From: Bryobacterales bacterium
GTDB taxonomy: Bacteria; Acidobacteriota; Terriglobia; Bryobacterales; Bryobacteraceae
Assembly: GCA_003162425.1 (NCBI GenBank)
Contig: PMOK01000042.1
Location: 1-64,000 of the forward strand
Direction of reading: 5' to 3'
Length of the DNA stretch: 64,000 nucleotides
Each line of letters begins with the position of its first letter. Position 1 is the stretch's first letter. Below, in pieces: positions 1 through 10,300 of this stretch. A program made the translations under genes and the position numbers. Under the pieces are notes generated by a model. The model did not search any database. It worked only from the letters and a program-made list of their open reading frames with translations, and had not been told where the DNA came from.

Positions 1-36
1 CGCGGTTCGGTAACGCTCTCTAAACCTGAGACACTC

Positions 37-894
37 TTACCGAACCGCGAGCGTGAGCGACCGGTAGAACACGCCGTCCTGGCCCACTAGGACGTAACCA
101 TTGCGATAGCGGAACGCGGTTTGAATGCCGTTGGTCTCGCCTTTAAGTTTGCCGTTCAGAAACAGCCTGGAGTGCTTGCCATTGTCTTCGCCGATCAGGC
201 TGCCGGTCAAGACGCGCGGATAGGGGAACTCGCCGATTAATTCTTCAATCCAGAGCTGCTTGGGATCGGGAGGCTTGCGAAATCGCGCGACGCGGCCGTT
301 CGGCAGCTCTCCTTGTGCGATTAAGAGATCACCATCGACTAATGCCAGGCGAAGCGTGGCCGCGAGAGGCTGGTCGTTATAAAGCTCGATCGCGAAATCG
401 TGCCATGGCAAATCGAAATCGGCCGGGCTCTTGATCCAGTAGTTACCGCAAATGATATCTGGATAACCGTCGCCATCCACATCGGTCACCAGCAACCCGC
501 CTTGCCGTGAGCGGCTGTAGAACGAGTAGATTTCCTTGTAGTGGAAATCCGGAAATTCGTAAAAGCGGAGCTGCATGCCTCGATGCACCACCAGCACGCC
601 GCGATGGCCGAGCAGCGTAGTGGCCAGGCAATCGTGCATGTCCATGCCATGATCCATTTCTCGCGGCTTCCAATCCGGCGATTTACGATAGACCAGCCGA
701 TCGCCTTCCTGGAGAAAAAGGCCGGTACCATTCTGATCGAGACAACCGGAGCTGGCAGGTTTTTCCGGAGTGATGAGCGAACGGCTGGTCAGCTTCGGCA
801 ACGTCCACTCGAGCAACCGGTCGCCCCAAGTGTAGAGCGTATCGCCATGAATGGCCGCTCCGGTAATGCTCGCAAAAAGCAGACCAAGGATCAT
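37..894 (-). CDS. FG-GAP/VCBS-like repeat protein, hypothetical; C-terminus derived from a repeat
   Basis: ORF with signal-like N-terminus and FG-GAP-like motif DVDGDGYPDIICGNYW; 4-bp overlap with the upstream gene. Confidence 0.65.
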   Translation of the reverse strand: MILGLLFASITGAAIHGDTLYTWGDRLLEWTLPKLTSRSLITPEKPASSGCLDQNGTGLFLQEGDRLVYRKSPDWKPREMDHGMDMHDCLATTLLGHRGVLVVHRGMQLRFYEFPDFHYKEIYSFYSRSRQGGLLVTDVDGDGYPDIICGNYWIKSPADFDLPWHDFAIELYNDQPLAATLRLALVDGDLLIAQGELPNGRVARFRKPPDPKQLWIEELIGEFPYPRVLTGSLIGEDNGKHSRLFLNGKLKGETNGIQTAFRYRNGYVLVGQDGVFYRSLTLAVR

Positions 895-1811
895 TTGATG
901 GCTAAGATGGCATCCACCGGAGCGCCGGTGCGGCGGCTGTCCACCTTCGAGAAACCGGCGGCGAGCAACAGCGCTTCATACTCTGCCGCCGACCGCTCGC
1001 GGCCTTCGGTGACGATCAACATGTTCAGCGATTGCATGTGCCCTGATACGTAATCGGGCTGGAGCAATTTCTCGGCAATCAACAAGCCGCCTGCCTCGGG
1101 AAGGGCGGCGTGGATTTTGGCAAGCAGTTTCGTAATCTTTTCCTCGGACCAGTCGTGAAGAATTCTCCCCAGGCTGTACAGGTCAGCGGCGGGCAGCGGA
1201 TCAACGAAGAAATCGCCGGCGATGGTTCCGGGAAACATATTGGCCACGCGAGGCAAATCGAACACAGCGGTTTCAAGCTGCGGATAGTGCTGGCGCGCCG
1301 CTTCGGCTAAATGGCCGGTTCCTCCTCCGAGATCCACCATCCGCCGGAATCGGCTTAAATCGAAGGCCGCGACCACGGCGGGCGAGCTGAGCTGGCCGAA
1401 GCCGTGCATGCCCTTCTGAAATTCGCGCATGGCGTCTTCGGTGCGAAAGAAATGCGAAAAGATGGGGCCGTCCCAGCCGAAGGTTTGCGTCCAGCGATGA
1501 CTGCCTTCGCGAACCGCATCTTCAAGGTGTCCCCACATCGGGTACAGCGCATTATTCGAATAGCGGATGTAGCCGCTGAGCGTGTCCGGGCTGTCGGACC
1601 GCAGGAATTTGTCCGCTTCGGGAGTATTCAGGTATGTTTCGCCGTGCTTCTCCAGCAGTCCGAGTGCAACACAGGCGTCCAGCAATCGTGGGAGTTCCTT
1701 CGAATCCGCCGGCCGGCGCCCGTCGAAGATCCCTAGCTCGACGGCGGCGAACATGGTCTTAGAACGACGAAACGCGTCGATCAAATCAAGAACGTTGTTG
1801 GAGGTGGTCAT
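891..1811 (-). CDS. SAM-dependent O-methyltransferase (acetylserotonin O-methyltransferase-like)
   Basis: VDLGGGTGHLAEAA motif I; LYSLGRILHDWSEEK typical of class I O-methyltransferases. Confidence 0.85.
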   Translation of the reverse strand: MTTSNNVLDLIDAFRRSKTMFAAVELGIFDGRRPADSKELPRLLDACVALGLLEKHGETYLNTPEADKFLRSDSPDTLSGYIRYSNNALYPMWGHLEDAVREGSHRWTQTFGWDGPIFSHFFRTEDAMREFQKGMHGFGQLSSPAVVAAFDLSRFRRMVDLGGGTGHLAEAARQHYPQLETAVFDLPRVANMFPGTIAGDFFVDPLPAADLYSLGRILHDWSEEKITKLLAKIHAALPEAGGLLIAEKLLQPDYVSGHMQSLNMLIVTEGRERSAAEYEALLLAAGFSKVDSRRTGAPVDAILAIK

Positions 1812-2601
1812 AGCCGATTGGCGCCAGCTTCTTGCCGCGATAGCGTAGCGCGCCGGGGTTTCCTTCTGTTATGGTACCGATCCGGATTCCTGGGACGCGA
1901 CACTTCGGATGCGCCGTATATAGCAGTTCGTAATCTTCTCCATCGTGGAGCGCTTGTTCCATGGTTGCGCCTTTGAGCAACGGAACCGAATCGATCTCAG
2001 CCGCGACGCCTGAAGCCAGGCAAAGCCGATGCAAATCGAGCGCAAGTCCATCGCTGATGTCCATGCTGGAAGTTGCCTTTCCGATCAGCTTACGGCCGAT
2101 ATCCAAACGAGGAACAATCTCGCTCTTGTGCCGCCAGCCTCCCAACGGGCCGGACACGTAAACGATATCGCCAAGCCGAGCCCCGCTGCGCCGCAAAGCC
2201 TTCCCTTTTGCAACCGCTCCGCAAAGCATGACATCGCAGATTAGCTGCTTGGCGTGTGAGATGTCGCCGCCCGCGAGCTGCGTTTTGGTCTGGCGCAGCA
2301 GTTTGGTCACTCCGCGATAGAAACCATCGATCCAGCGCTGATCCGTCCAGCCGGCGATCGCGATTGAGACCAGGCAGTACAACGGACGTCCGCCCATCGC
2401 GGCGATGTCGCTCAAGCTGCGCGCCACAGCCCGGTGGCCGATTTGCTCAGGCCGTGAATCACGCGTGAAATGCACGCCCTCGATGCTAAAGTCAGTGGTG
2501 AACAGTAGGTCCTGATCCCGCGGAGCCTGGATCACCGCGCAATCGTCACCGATGAGCGGCGCATAACGCTGCAGCTTACGGATAATGGCGTCTTCGTTCA
2601 C
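1786..2601 (-). CDS. thiL: Thiamine-monophosphate kinase
   Basis: IGDDCAVI, GGDISHA, MDISDGLALDL and GEDYELLYT motifs of ThiL. Confidence 0.93.
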   Translation of the reverse strand: MNEDAIIRKLQRYAPLIGDDCAVIQAPRDQDLLFTTDFSIEGVHFTRDSRPEQIGHRAVARSLSDIAAMGGRPLYCLVSIAIAGWTDQRWIDGFYRGVTKLLRQTKTQLAGGDISHAKQLICDVMLCGAVAKGKALRRSGARLGDIVYVSGPLGGWRHKSEIVPRLDIGRKLIGKATSSMDISDGLALDLHRLCLASGVAAEIDSVPLLKGATMEQALHDGEDYELLYTAHPKCRVPGIRIGTITEGNPGALRYRGKKLAPIGYDHLQQRS

Positions 2602-5183
2602 AAAGCGGTGGCCGCCACTAGCCCTGAAGGCAGCTCCTCGCCGAAGATTTTGCCGAGATCTTCTTCCACTTCGCCTTCAAGCATCGGGATCAGCGCCTCG
2701 GGGATTTTGCGGCGAACCAGATCGATGGTGGCGGGCGCAAGGTCGCGCGTGGAATCGCCCGTGCGGCGTGCAATGGCAACCATAGCGTCCTGCGAGTTGG
2801 GAATCTTGGCAAGCGCTTCCACCCAGCGCGTGGCAACGGTTGCTTGAAGCACCTGGTTGATGGGCCCGTAGAATAGCTTTCGCGCTCCGAGCCGGCCTAA
2901 ACACCACAACCCGGTTTCCCCGAGCTCGCCTTTCTTCATCAGAGCGAGCAGCGTGTCGCCGAGCTGGGTCTTGGTCTGGAGCGGCAGCAATTCCAGACTC
3001 GCGCCCGTACGCCACATTTCGCGCAGCAGGCTGTTATTCAATCTGGGCCGCTTTCCCGGGCGCGGCAACAGAGCCGGCGACAAACGCTGAAAGATGTCCA
3101 CCTGCTGGTTCTTGTTTGACCCACCCGCGATGCGGCCCCAAAAAATCCACCAATCGATCTCGTTCTGCACTTGATTCGGAAACTGGAGACCAGCGGCGTA
3201 GATGCGGCGGGCCTGTTCGATGCGGTAATCGTCGGCGGGGAAACCGAAGCCAGGCCGTAGGCAGAAGCCGCACAAATTGAGCCAACGCATCTCGAGCGCG
3301 GGCGATTTGCGGCGACCCTCCGCGAGTTCGAGCATACGGTCCGCCAGGCGCCGAATTGCGCTCAGCGGCCACGAATTCCGCCCCAGCGCGAGTGTTTGTT
3401 CCAGCTTGCCAGGAAGCTCCTCGGGGGCGAGTGTGCCGGCTTTGAACGCGGCATCGAGCAGCGCTTCCGCCTGAGCTAGCGCGTCCTCACTCACCACGGC
3501 GGCAGGTTTGCCGTGCGCAGCTTTGGCGGTCTTGCGCAATTCGAATTGCAAGCGCCAGTGATGGTCACTGATTTTGGAATCGGCCCACACTTCGAGCGTT
3601 CCCACCTCAGTGAGATGCGCGCGCAGCTTTACGGGAACCAGACGCTCGCCGGTTTTTCCGAATCGGATTACAGCATTCAACGGCGCGTGCAGGTGCAAGT
3701 CGCTGGATGCCGTAATAGTATCTCCGACTTTGTCGTCCACACGCGCGAGCGAACTATACAAGCGGAAGGAGACTGGTTTATTAGCCACCAGATGCAGATC
3801 CTGGCTGTCGAGTTCCAGCGTCTGACCTTCTTCGGCTCCGCGCGGCACCAGGCACACGGCATTGCTTTCGCCCACGCCGACGTAGTAGGCGCGCGGAAGC
3901 CCGCCACGAACCAGGAGTCCCGCGCCGGTGGCCTTCACATAGGAGTAATAGGCTGCGCCCACCGCGACCGCAAGATCCAGATCGCGATTCTCAAGCACCA
4001 GCGGACGCCGGCCATACCAGCGCTCCATAACATCCGCCACGCGTTCGCGGCAGATTTCCGGAATGAAGAATCCGCCGTTGAAGAGAATTGCATCCGGCTT
4101 CGCATCGTCGTTGGCACTGAGAAAAGCCGCGAGATGCCGCGTCACTGCTGGATCTGACACATAGGGCAGCCCGAGCTCGCGGAACAAGCTGCGCTTCTCT
4201 TCCTGAGGTTTTTCATCGATGGCGCAGAACGGCAAAAAACCTTCGAGCGTAAGTTCAAGCGCTTCCTCGCGCAGAATTTCGGTTTTCAGCGTTCCGCCCA
4301 CCAGCGACGATCCCGCGCCCAACACTGTGATCTCTACGCTCTTGAGATTCGGATCGGCCAGCAGCTTCTCCTTGGCCGCGGCGCATTGCCGCCTTAGCCC
4401 ACTGCGCTGGCGGATGGAAAGCTGCGTGCCCAGCTTGGCCTCCACCAGCCAGCCCAGTGTGAGATCCAGATTGTCACCACCCAACAGCAAATGTTTGCCA
4501 ACCGCGGTACGAGTGAACTCCACGCGGTCGCCATCGCGATGTACGCGAATCAGCGTAAAGTCGCTGGTGCCGCCGCCGACGTCACACACCAGCACGAGTT
4601 GGCCATCGAACAGGCTCTTCTGCGATTGCGCCAGGTGGTTCGCGATCCAGGAATAAAACGCCGCCGCGGGCTCTTCCACCAGCGTCAGCTTTTCGATTCC
4701 CGCATCGCGGGCTGCCTGCACCGTGAGTTCGCGCGCTTCCTCGTCAAACGAAGCAGGCACGGTGAGCACCAGGTCTTGGCCGGCCAGCGGTTCATTGGGA
4801 TGCGCCTGGTTCCAGGCATCACGGATATGCGAGATGATGGCGTTCGAAACCTCCACCGGCGAGAGCACCCGGCCGCCTTCCTGCGCGTCCCAGGGCAGAA
4901 TCTTCGCGGTGCGATCCACGTCGGGATTCGAAAGCCACGATTTCGCCGAGTGGACCGATTTGGTGGGCACCAGTGCGCCTTGCTCGCGCGCATAGGCGCC
5001 GACGTAGGTCTGATCGCCCAGGAACAGGAACGATGGCAGCGTACGCCGCGGCTCGATCTGGCCCGGAGCAACGTACTGAGGGATCTCGAGCACCTTGATT
5101 TCCGGATAGTCCGGCGAGCCGGAGATTTCGGCTACGTAGGCTAAAGCCGAATTGGTGGTGCCCAGGTCAATGCCAATGTTCAT
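2598..5183 (-). CDS. Hsp70 family (DnaK-like) protein with long C-terminal extension (DUF3731-like)
   Basis: N-terminus GIDLGTTNSALAY; VCDVGGGTSDFTL; 861 aa with a non-DnaK C-terminal region. Confidence 0.88.
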   Translation of the reverse strand: MNIGIDLGTTNSALAYVAEISGSPDYPEIKVLEIPQYVAPGQIEPRRTLPSFLFLGDQTYVGAYAREQGALVPTKSVHSAKSWLSNPDVDRTAKILPWDAQEGGRVLSPVEVSNAIISHIRDAWNQAHPNEPLAGQDLVLTVPASFDEEARELTVQAARDAGIEKLTLVEEPAAAFYSWIANHLAQSQKSLFDGQLVLVCDVGGGTSDFTLIRVHRDGDRVEFTRTAVGKHLLLGGDNLDLTLGWLVEAKLGTQLSIRQRSGLRRQCAAAKEKLLADPNLKSVEITVLGAGSSLVGGTLKTEILREEALELTLEGFLPFCAIDEKPQEEKRSLFRELGLPYVSDPAVTRHLAAFLSANDDAKPDAILFNGGFFIPEICRERVADVMERWYGRRPLVLENRDLDLAVAVGAAYYSYVKATGAGLLVRGGLPRAYYVGVGESNAVCLVPRGAEEGQTLELDSQDLHLVANKPVSFRLYSSLARVDDKVGDTITASSDLHLHAPLNAVIRFGKTGERLVPVKLRAHLTEVGTLEVWADSKISDHHWRLQFELRKTAKAAHGKPAAVVSEDALAQAEALLDAAFKAGTLAPEELPGKLEQTLALGRNSWPLSAIRRLADRMLELAEGRRKSPALEMRWLNLCGFCLRPGFGFPADDYRIEQARRIYAAGLQFPNQVQNEIDWWIFWGRIAGGSNKNQQVDIFQRLSPALLPRPGKRPRLNNSLLREMWRTGASLELLPLQTKTQLGDTLLALMKKGELGETGLWCLGRLGARKLFYGPINQVLQATVATRWVEALAKIPNSQDAMVAIARRTGDSTRDLAPATIDLVRRKIPEALIPMLEGEVEEDLGKIFGEELPSGLVAATAL

Positions 5184-5190
5184 CCCGCTG

Positions 5191-5712
5191 CTACTCGACT
5201 TCTATTTCGGCCGGAGCAATGATGGATGCGCTCGCGAGGGAAACGATCGGTGGCAGGTCGATCTTTTCAGCGCGCCAGCCTTTATGGCGCAGCAGGCCGC
5301 CCGGAGCTTTCCCGCTGACCGGGACATTGCCGAGCAATTTCACGGACGAAGGATCGTTGGTGTCGATCTTGGTAAAGCTGCCCTCCACACCGTCGATTAC
5401 GGGCGCCAGGCGCAGGTATCGATTTAGCGAGTCGCGCGATTGGCCGTGCAGGCTGCGCACCGCGGCACCCACCTGCTCATCTGAGTAAGCCGATATGTCC
5501 TCCATCAGAAAGTCGATCAAGCGCGCGTCTCTTTGGAGGATACCCAGGATTTGAACCGCGCCATCCTGCGGACGCGCCTGGGCAGTGGGCTTTGGCGCAA
5601 CCGGCTGGGGCTTGGTTAGGGTAAATCCCAAGGCTTGTGCGACTTCCACGGGAAGTTTCCCGGTAAAGAGAATTGCGAAAAAACTGCGAAAAGCAAGTGC
5701 GATCCTGTTCAA
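5191..5712 (-). CDS. DUF2760-like protein, partner of the Hsp70 gene
   Basis: ORF immediately upstream of the Hsp70 gene; LQRDARLIDFLMEDISAYSDEQVGAAVRSLH resembles DUF2760. Confidence 0.7.
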   Translation of the reverse strand: MNRIALAFRSFFAILFTGKLPVEVAQALGFTLTKPQPVAPKPTAQARPQDGAVQILGILQRDARLIDFLMEDISAYSDEQVGAAVRSLHGQSRDSLNRYLRLAPVIDGVEGSFTKIDTNDPSSVKLLGNVPVSGKAPGGLLRHKGWRAEKIDLPPIVSLASASIIAPAEIEVE

Positions 5713-5794
5713 AATGCGCCTCTAAGCACTAGGATACACTGGCGGTGGGCACGGTCGGCCTGAGAGTGGACGTTCGTTTGCAGGAATTTTAACG

Positions 5795-6454
5795 ATGGAC
5801 CAGGTTTTTCGAGATCGCCAGGACGCGGGAATCCAACTCGCGGCGCGCCTTTTGCGCTACGCCGGCGATCCGAAGGTGTTGGTGCTCGGTCTGCCGCGTG
5901 GAGGCGTGCCGGTGGCCTATCAAGTGGCGCGGAGGCTCGATGCTCCCCTGGATGTTTTCGTGGTTCGCAAACTGGGCGTGCCGGGACATCGCGAATTGGC
6001 CATGGGCGCTATCGCAACCGGGGGCGTTCGGGTGCTGAACCCCGAGGTGGTTACCGCGCTCCGAATCAACGAGCCTGTGATTGCTGCGGTTGCCACCCAG
6101 GAACAGATAGAGCTGGAGCGCCAAGAGCGCGTCTACCGCGGCAACGTCCCCTTCCCCGGCCTGGCTGGACGCATCGTGATCGTGGTGGACGATGGCCTGG
6201 CGACGGGATCAACCATGCGGGCGGCCGTCAGAGCATTACGCCAGATGCAGCCCGCACGGATCGTGGTGGCCGCGCCTGTTGCGGCAGCAGAGACTTGCCG
6301 GAGCCTTTCCACTGAAGCCGACGAAGTGGTGTGCGTGAGCACGCCCGAACTGTTCCATGCTGTGAGCATGTGGTATCAGGAATTCTCTCAGACAACCGAC
6401 GAAGAAGTCCGATCGTTGCTGGAAGCTTCGATGCACGTTGCGCCGGCGCGTTAG
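5795..6454 (+). CDS. Phosphoribosyltransferase family protein
   Basis: VLGLPRGGVPVA and IVVDDGLATGST (PRPP-binding motif). Confidence 0.88.
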   Translation: MDQVFRDRQDAGIQLAARLLRYAGDPKVLVLGLPRGGVPVAYQVARRLDAPLDVFVVRKLGVPGHRELAMGAIATGGVRVLNPEVVTALRINEPVIAAVATQEQIELERQERVYRGNVPFPGLAGRIVIVVDDGLATGSTMRAAVRALRQMQPARIVVAAPVAAAETCRSLSTEADEVVCVSTPELFHAVSMWYQEFSQTTDEEVRSLLEASMHVAPAR

Positions 6455-6462
6455 TTGGAAGA

Positions 6463-6577
6463 GTGGGGCGGACCCCCTGGTCCGCGGCCGACGCCCACGT
6501 CGGCCTGCTGAAAGCTCGATCACTGTTCGAGGGTGCGGGTCCAGGGGGACCCGCGCGGACCAGGGGGTCCGCCCCAC
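6463..6577. repeat. Family A palindromic intergenic repeat, copy 1
   Basis: Arms GTGGGGCGGACCCCCTGGTCCGCG / CGCGGACCAGGGGGTCCGCCCCAC; second copy at 50639. Confidence 0.9.
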
Positions 6578-6634
6578 AAATCGTCGCAGGCTGCAGATTT
6601 TCAGGTCTAGTAGTACAAAAGGAGGAACAGTCCA

Positions 6635-7318
6635 ATGACCAAAGAACGAACGGGTATTGCGATTGAGCATCTGGCCGTCACGATACCAGTGGAATCGCTT
6701 CGCTTGGAAGGGGACCTCAGCATCCCGACGGCGTCAGCCGGCGCAGTGCTGTTCGCGCATGGCAGCGGCAGCTCTCGGCGGAGTCCACGGAATCGGTATG
6801 TGGCCGACCTACTCAATGAGAGCGGACTGGCCACGCTGCTGATGGACCTGTTGACCGAAGACGAGCAGCAGGTGGATCTGCAGACCGCGCACCTTCGCTT
6901 CGATATCCCGCTGCTGGCGAAACGGCTGGTGGCCATTACTCAATGGTTGGCGGAGCATCCTGAGATTGCGAGCTTGAAAATCGGCCATTTCGGCGCAAGC
7001 ACGGGCGCGGCCGCCGCGTTGGTTGCCGCAGCTCAGCTTCCGCAGATGGTACGCGCTGTGGTGTCGCGTGGCGGGCGGCCGGATCTGGCGGGGCATGCGC
7101 TCAGTCACGTGAAAGCGCCAACTTTGTTGATTGTCGGTGGAGCGGATCCGGTGGTGCTGGATTTAAATCAGCAGGCGCTGGGATCGATGCATTGTGAGAA
7201 AGCGCTGAAGGTGGTTCCGGGCGCCACGCATCTATTCGAGGAGCCGGGTGCGCTCAAGAAAGTGGCGGAGCTGGCGCGGGATTGGTTTGTGGAAAAGCTG
7301 AGCTCCTCCGCCGCTTAG
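6635..7318 (+). CDS. Alpha/beta hydrolase, dienelactone hydrolase-like
   Basis: FGASTGAAAAL nucleophile elbow; LLIVGGADPVV; catalytic H region GATHLFEEPGAL. Confidence 0.85.
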   Translation: MTKERTGIAIEHLAVTIPVESLRLEGDLSIPTASAGAVLFAHGSGSSRRSPRNRYVADLLNESGLATLLMDLLTEDEQQVDLQTAHLRFDIPLLAKRLVAITQWLAEHPEIASLKIGHFGASTGAAAALVAAAQLPQMVRAVVSRGGRPDLAGHALSHVKAPTLLIVGGADPVVLDLNQQALGSMHCEKALKVVPGATHLFEEPGALKKVAELARDWFVEKLSSSAA

Positions 7319-10300
7319 TCCGGCTTCAACCAAATCGCGACTCCCTGCTGGCTCTCGGCCGATCCGATGAATAGCGTGACGGGAACCTCCGGTGGAACCA
7401 CTGGATTATGGACATCTGGGTTGGCGCTAAACAGCTTGGCAAGATCCGGAGCGTACACGCTGATCTCGTAGACGTTGCCTGGTAAACCTGGGACCTGTTT
7501 CATCACAGCGGCAATACCGCTGACGTAGAATTCATCTATGAAAACGGCTACCGTCTGATTTGTGACAACATACGGCCCGACATTCGAGACCTGACCGACG
7601 CCCGTGGCGAAGATCGTGATAGGCGTACCTGGCACGGCGGGATTCGATTGCGAGTTCCGCGTGCCGTCAGCGTTCAAAATGTAGCCTTGGCCGAAACCGC
7701 TGTTGTCGACGGAATAAATTCCAGGTGACGCTGCGGCCGCAGGCATGTTGACCGGATTCGAACTGACACCGCCATTTGAAGCGATTAACTGTATGCTGCC
7801 GGATGTCGGCGCGTCAGTTGGTATGACGGCCACGATACGGTCCGTGTTGGCGAATACAATCGGTAAGGGGTTCCCGTCCAGCATCAACTTGGCATCCGGT
7901 CCAAAGCCCGAGCCGATAATCTCGATGGCTTCTCCCGGGGACAAAGGCACGCCCAGGCGGCTGGCATAATTCACGATTGAATCCACACGCACCGACGGAG
8001 CCGGGGGAAGCGCGATCTTGTTCACGATTACAGTAGACGGGACTGCGAAGGTATATCCCGGATCGAGGAGGAAGAAGCCGCTATCAGAGGATTGGGTTGC
8101 TCCCGCTACCAGCAAATTCCCGTTTCCATCAGGAACCGCGCCCTGAACGACGAAGGGCGTGCTTCCCAAGTAGGTGGAAAACAACAAGCTGGTCAAACTG
8201 GAATCTAGTCCACTGACAAATCCGGAGCGGGCCGAGAAAGACCCCTGGAATGGCGCGCGCAGCGGGAAAGCCTTGGAATCAGTATAGCCGCTGACGATGA
8301 CATTGCCGGAAGCATCGAGCGCCACACTCTCGCCGATATCCACTCCTTCGCCCCCGAGGAGAGTCGCGGCTAGGATTTTGGAAAGCGTGCTGTCGAACTT
8401 CACGACGAACGCATCAGCACCGCCCCCAGCACCGGGGCCGTCGGGAAGGTTTGGAATAGCAGGCTGCGGAACGGACTGAAACGCTCCCGGAGTTGCGACG
8501 AAACCGCCGACCGTACTGCCGGTCGCGTACAGATTGCCATCCTTACCCAGCGCAATCGAATTGATTGCGACTTGTTCGCTGGTATTGGATCCGAGCAGAG
8601 CGCTGCCCGTGGCGTTCATCAGATAAACACCGCTCGCGCTAGGGATGGGGCTGTTGAATCCGTTATAGCCGAAATAAATGTTGCCGTTGGGAGCTAATGC
8701 TATCGCGTTTACAGCCTGAATCAACTGCTGTTGCTGATTTTGGAAGATGTAAGTAGAGAACAGGAGCGACGAGCCTTGCGCGTTGAACTTCGTTAGAAAC
8801 GCCGAGGCACTCACGAAACAAGGACCGATGTTTCCCGGCTCGCAACCCGTCGGCGTGAATTTAGTTTCGTAAGCGCCTGGAGTAACTGGCAGGTCGCCCG
8901 ATGTTTGCCCTCCAATGTAGGGATTTCCCGCGGCATCCACGGCGATCGCGTAGGGCGCGGAATTGCCATCCGCGAAGTAGGTGGACCACGCCAGCGATCC
9001 GTTAGGATTCAATTTGAAGACAAAACTGGCTCCCCTGGTTGCGTACGCGGCCTTGGTGACTGGAAAATCGGTGGAGTTCGTCGAGCCGGTAACGTAGACG
9101 CTGCCGTCGTTTCCAAGCGCCATACCTGCCGCATTGTCAGAGCCGGCGCCACCAAAGTACGTTGAGTAGACGATGTTCCCGTCAGTGTCGAGTTTTGTAA
9201 CGAATACGTCGGTAGTAGGCGGTGCGACGACAAAGAGGTAAGTTCCCGCGAATTCCAGTTGCGCAGATGCGTTCGCGGGTGCGATGGACTTGTAGGTTGT
9301 AAACTCGTCCGTGCTGGCCACGATTCCAAGTCCAGTCACATTCGCATACGTCACCGCCTGGTTCGGATCGGACGCGATTTGCGTAGTTGTCGCCGTGATT
9401 TTCTGTGTCCAGGTTTGGCCTGAATCCGTGCTCTGATAGAGGCCGGTATAGGACCCGCCGTACAATACGCCTGGATGAAATGGATCTGCGGCGATCACGG
9501 TTGGTTGGGAATTGTCCGGCAGAGCAGCCAGCGAGGTCCAGCTCTGGCCGTCATCCGTGCTCTTCGAAAACGAACCCAGCGCGGGCGCATAAATGGTTCC
9601 CTTGGCAAACGGGTCGGCAACAGGCGTCCCTTCTAATCCTCCCGGAAGCGATGACACGCTCCAGCTCTTACCGGCATCGGTGCTTCGCATCAGATTGTAG
9701 GGGATCACCGAGACAAATAAGATGTCGGCGGATTTTGGGTCCACCCAAATTCCGTAAGCGTCCATCATTTGGACGCTATTTTCGGTAAAGGTTGGGATGC
9801 CGTTATTGATCCCGGTCCAAGTGGCCCCGCCGTCCGTACTCTTGAGCACGCCCAGGGGTTGAGTGGCGGCGTAGAGGATTTTGCTGTTGGTGGGATCTAC
9901 TGCCACGGAATTGAGATTAGAAACTGAAGGGAATCCCGGCAAGGCGTTCCATGTGTTTCCCCCATCCGTGCTGCGCTGCAGCCCTGCGTTCGAAGCGGCA
10001 TATAGAGTCTGAGGATTACTGGGATCCACCGTTAAGCTTGTTGTGGTGGTTAATACGGGCGAATAGAGTTTCTGTGACACGCTGGTGGTGGTATTGATCC
10101 GGGTGAGAGGTGACCCACCGGCGTTAGGCTGGGCGGCCGCCGCAGTCGGCAAATCCAAGGAAGTGGTGCTGCCGGCGATATAGAAGTTCCCGTGCCCATC
10201 GCTCGCGACGGCAGCGACGGCGCTCGTGCCTGATCCGCTTACCGTCTTGAACCACTGCAACGCAGGGGCGCTGAATGAGTCCGCTCCAAGACAAGCTTGA

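Noticed and set aside
541-1053. ORF on the plus strand antisense to the FG-GAP and methyltransferase genes
   Set aside because: Overlaps well-supported genes in high-GC DNA; no recognisable domain. The same applies to most other antisense ORFs in the track, such as 3513-4157 and 30898-31965
6228-6670. Minus-strand ORFs with GRTPWSA/ADPLVRAGPPGP peptides
   Set aside because: Translation of the family A palindrome, not a protein gene
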